This document shows, one piece after another, positions 5,000 through 6,039 of a stretch of DNA of 6,039 nt (the stretch's first letter is position 1; each line of letters opens with the position of its first letter). Source of the stretch: an uncultured bacterium (GTDB taxonomy: Bacteria > Verrucomicrobiota > Kiritimatiellia > CAIKKV01 > CAITUY01); NCBI GenBank assembly GCA_903934155.1, contig CAIZMS010000261.1, forward strand, positions 1-6,039. Direction: 5' to 3'. The position numbers and the translations under genes were made by a program. The notes under the pieces were generated by a model, which saw only the letters and a program-made list of their open reading frames with translations, was not told the DNA's origin and searched no databases.

Positions 5000-5029
5000 A
5001 CTATACACAAACCCCCAATCGGAATGCAA
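5000..5029 (-). promoter_or_regulatory. Candidate promoter of the M50 protease gene, giving a near-leaderless mRNA
   Basis: On the minus strand TTGCAT (5029-5024), an 18-base spacer and TATAGT (5005-5000). Transcription would start near 4993, about 4-6 bases before the ATG at 4988. That agrees with the absence of any Shine-Dalgarno there. A TATACA on the plus strand (5002-5007) overlaps the -10, but it has no convincing -35 partner. Confidence 0.5.
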
Positions 5030-5055
5030 CTATCCGTCCTTCTGAAATTCCTTGA

Positions 5056-5074
5056 CCCCTCCCTCCCCCCTCCT
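5056..5074 (+). promoter_or_regulatory. Polypyrimidine tract in the glyS leader
   Basis: Nineteen consecutive pyrimidines, 15 of them C, end two bases before the AGGA Shine-Dalgarno of glyS. The tract contains CCTCC and CCTCCT-like stretches that resemble the 3' end of 16S rRNA, and the opposite strand is G-rich (runs of 6, 3 and 4 G). It could pair with purine-rich RNA, affect ribosome loading, or form a two-tetrad G-quadruplex on the minus strand. A role is unproven. Confidence 0.4.
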
Positions 5075-5088
5075 ACAGGATGTCCCGC

Positions 5089-6039
5089 ATGAGCACAGCA
5101 GAATCAATCTTGTCCATGGAACACCTCGCCTCGCTTTGCAAGCGCAGGGGTTTTATCTTCCAAAGTTCTGAAATCTACGGCGGAATTAACGGGTTCTGGG
5201 ATTACGGTCCGCTCGGCTGCGAACTGAAGCGCAACATCCGTGACGCCTGGTGGCAGGACATGGTCCGAGACCGCGAGGATGTCGTGGGCCTCGACTGTTC
5301 CATCATCATGCACCCCCGTATCTGGGAGGCCTCCGGCCATGTCGGCGGCTTCACCGACCCCATGATTGACTGCCGCGGTTGCAAGAAACGATTCCGCGCC
5401 GATCAGTTGTTCGAGGAACTGGGACTCACGCCCGCTGACAGCACCAAGGTTGAGGAGAAGTTCAAAGTGCCTGAGGGAACCAAGTGTCCGGCCTGCGGCT
5501 CCAAGGAACTGACAGAACCCCGCGCCTTCAACCTGATGTTCAAGACCTTTGTCGGCCCCCTGCAGGATGAATCATCCGTCGCCTACCTGCGTCCGGAAAC
5601 CGCCCAGGGCATCTTCGCCCAGTTCGGAAATGTGCTGGCAACCTCCCGCCAGAAGGTCCCGTTCGGCATTGCCCAGATTGGAAAGGCCTTCCGCAACGAG
5701 ATCAATCCCCGCAACTACACCTTCCGGTCACGCGAATTCGAGCAGATGGAACTGGAATTTTTCATCAAGCCCGGCACCGACCAGGAATGGCATAACTACT
5801 GGGTGGCCGAGCGGGTCAAGTGGTACCAGTCGATCGGACTTCCCAAGGAGAGCATCACCCAATATGTCTACGGCAAGAACGAACTGGCCCATTACGCCAG
5901 CGCCTGCGTGGACATCATGTACGCCTTTCCCTTCGGCATTCAGGAACTCGAGGGCATTGCCGCACGCGGCAACTTCGACCTCAGCCGCCACCAGGAATTC
6001 AGCGGTAAATCCATGGAATATTTCAACCAGGAAACCAAC
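5089..6039 (+). CDS. glyS: Glycyl-tRNA synthetase, alpha2 single-chain type (partial, 5' portion)
   Basis: The first 317 codons of a class II synthetase that charges tRNA-Gly in the cytoplasm; the gene runs off the right edge. Visible landmarks are the motif 1 region GFWDYGPLGCELK (35-47), WEASGHVGGFTDP (79-91), a Cys4 zinc-binding pair C95-x-x-C98 and C133-x-x-C136, YLRPETAQGIF (166-176) and motif 2 starting at FRNEI (201-205), followed by a conserved FRSREFEQMELEFF stretch. This is the homodimeric, archaeal/eukaryal-like form, not the bacterial GlyQ+GlyS tetramer. I chose ATG 5089 because AGGA (5077-5080) is eight bases upstream; the in-frame ATG at 5080 overlaps that site. The 100 bases before it are too short for a glycine T-box leader, and none is seen. 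The missing part should contain motif 3 and the anticodon-binding domain. Confidence 0.95.
   Translation, partial: MSTAESILSMEHLASLCKRRGFIFQSSEIYGGINGFWDYGPLGCELKRNIRDAWWQDMVRDREDVVGLDCSIIMHPRIWEASGHVGGFTDPMIDCRGCKKRFRADQLFEELGLTPADSTKVEEKFKVPEGTKCPACGSKELTEPRAFNLMFKTFVGPLQDESSVAYLRPETAQGIFAQFGNVLATSRQKVPFGIAQIGKAFRNEINPRNYTFRSREFEQMELEFFIKPGTDQEWHNYWVAERVKWYQSIGLPKESITQYVYGKNELAHYASACVDIMYAFPFGIQELEGIAARGNFDLSRHQEFSGKSMEYFNQETN

Noticed and set aside
5104..5340. Minus-strand frames inside glyS (also 5728-5991)
   Set aside because: These are shadows of the strongly conserved synthetase frame, without start signals or motifs.
1..6039. CRISPR array, tRNA/rRNA genes, insertion sequence or prophage
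   Set aside because: No regularly spaced repeats, tRNA-like folds, transposase motifs or terminal inverted repeats were seen on either strand.

Overview
The window looks like chromosomal DNA from a Gram-negative-type bacterium with moderately high GC. Its most distinctive content is a minor Tad/Flp (type IVc) pilus gene cluster on the minus strand. No ribosomal or other decisive taxonomic marker is present. The unusual TadG-like N-terminus, the cysteine-cluster protein inside the pilus operon and the alpha2-type (single-chain) glycyl-tRNA synthetase would fit a PVC-group lineage such as Kiritimatiellota or Lentisphaerota. That placement is a low-confidence inference from general resemblance.

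Bases 1-3602, minus strand, read from right to left, form one compact directional cluster of seven genes: a degenerate PilT-like ATPase homologue (2730-3602), a cysteine-rich YkgJ-like protein (2208-2699), two Flp-type pilins or pseudopilins (1866-2138 and 1499-1801), a CpaA/TadV prepilin peptidase (984-1502), a TadE-like pseudopilin (347-973) and the N-terminus of a TadG-like protein that runs off the left edge (1-308). Gaps are 10 to 69 bases, and the pilin and peptidase genes overlap by 4 bases, so a polycistronic mRNA is likely. The peptidase is expected to cleave the two Flp-type proteins and TadE, all of which carry a G|xxxxE[YF] site. No intact assembly ATPase (TadA/CpaF), secretin or inner-membrane platform gene is visible. 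They must lie beyond the left edge or elsewhere in the genome.

Bases 3603-3859 are a divergent control region. It holds a candidate promoter with a 15-base perfect palindrome facing the pilus cluster, a 7-base tandem repeat, and a second candidate promoter followed by leader hairpins facing right. Bases 3860-4339 (plus) encode a host-attachment/baeRF-like protein. It converges on a minus-strand site-2-protease-family (M50) metalloprotease at 4359-4988, with a small hairpin between them.

Bases 4989-5088 separate the protease gene from glyS, which is divergent and runs off the right edge. The protease appears to have a leaderless or nearly leaderless transcript. The glyS leader contains a long polypyrimidine tract just ahead of its ribosome-binding site.

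The strongest lead is the PilT-like protein. It aligns to PilT almost without gaps by eye yet has lost the Walker A lysine, the catalytic glutamate, the Asp box and the His box, so it is probably a pseudo-ATPase. It heads a Tad pilin operon, a class of system that normally has no PilT.
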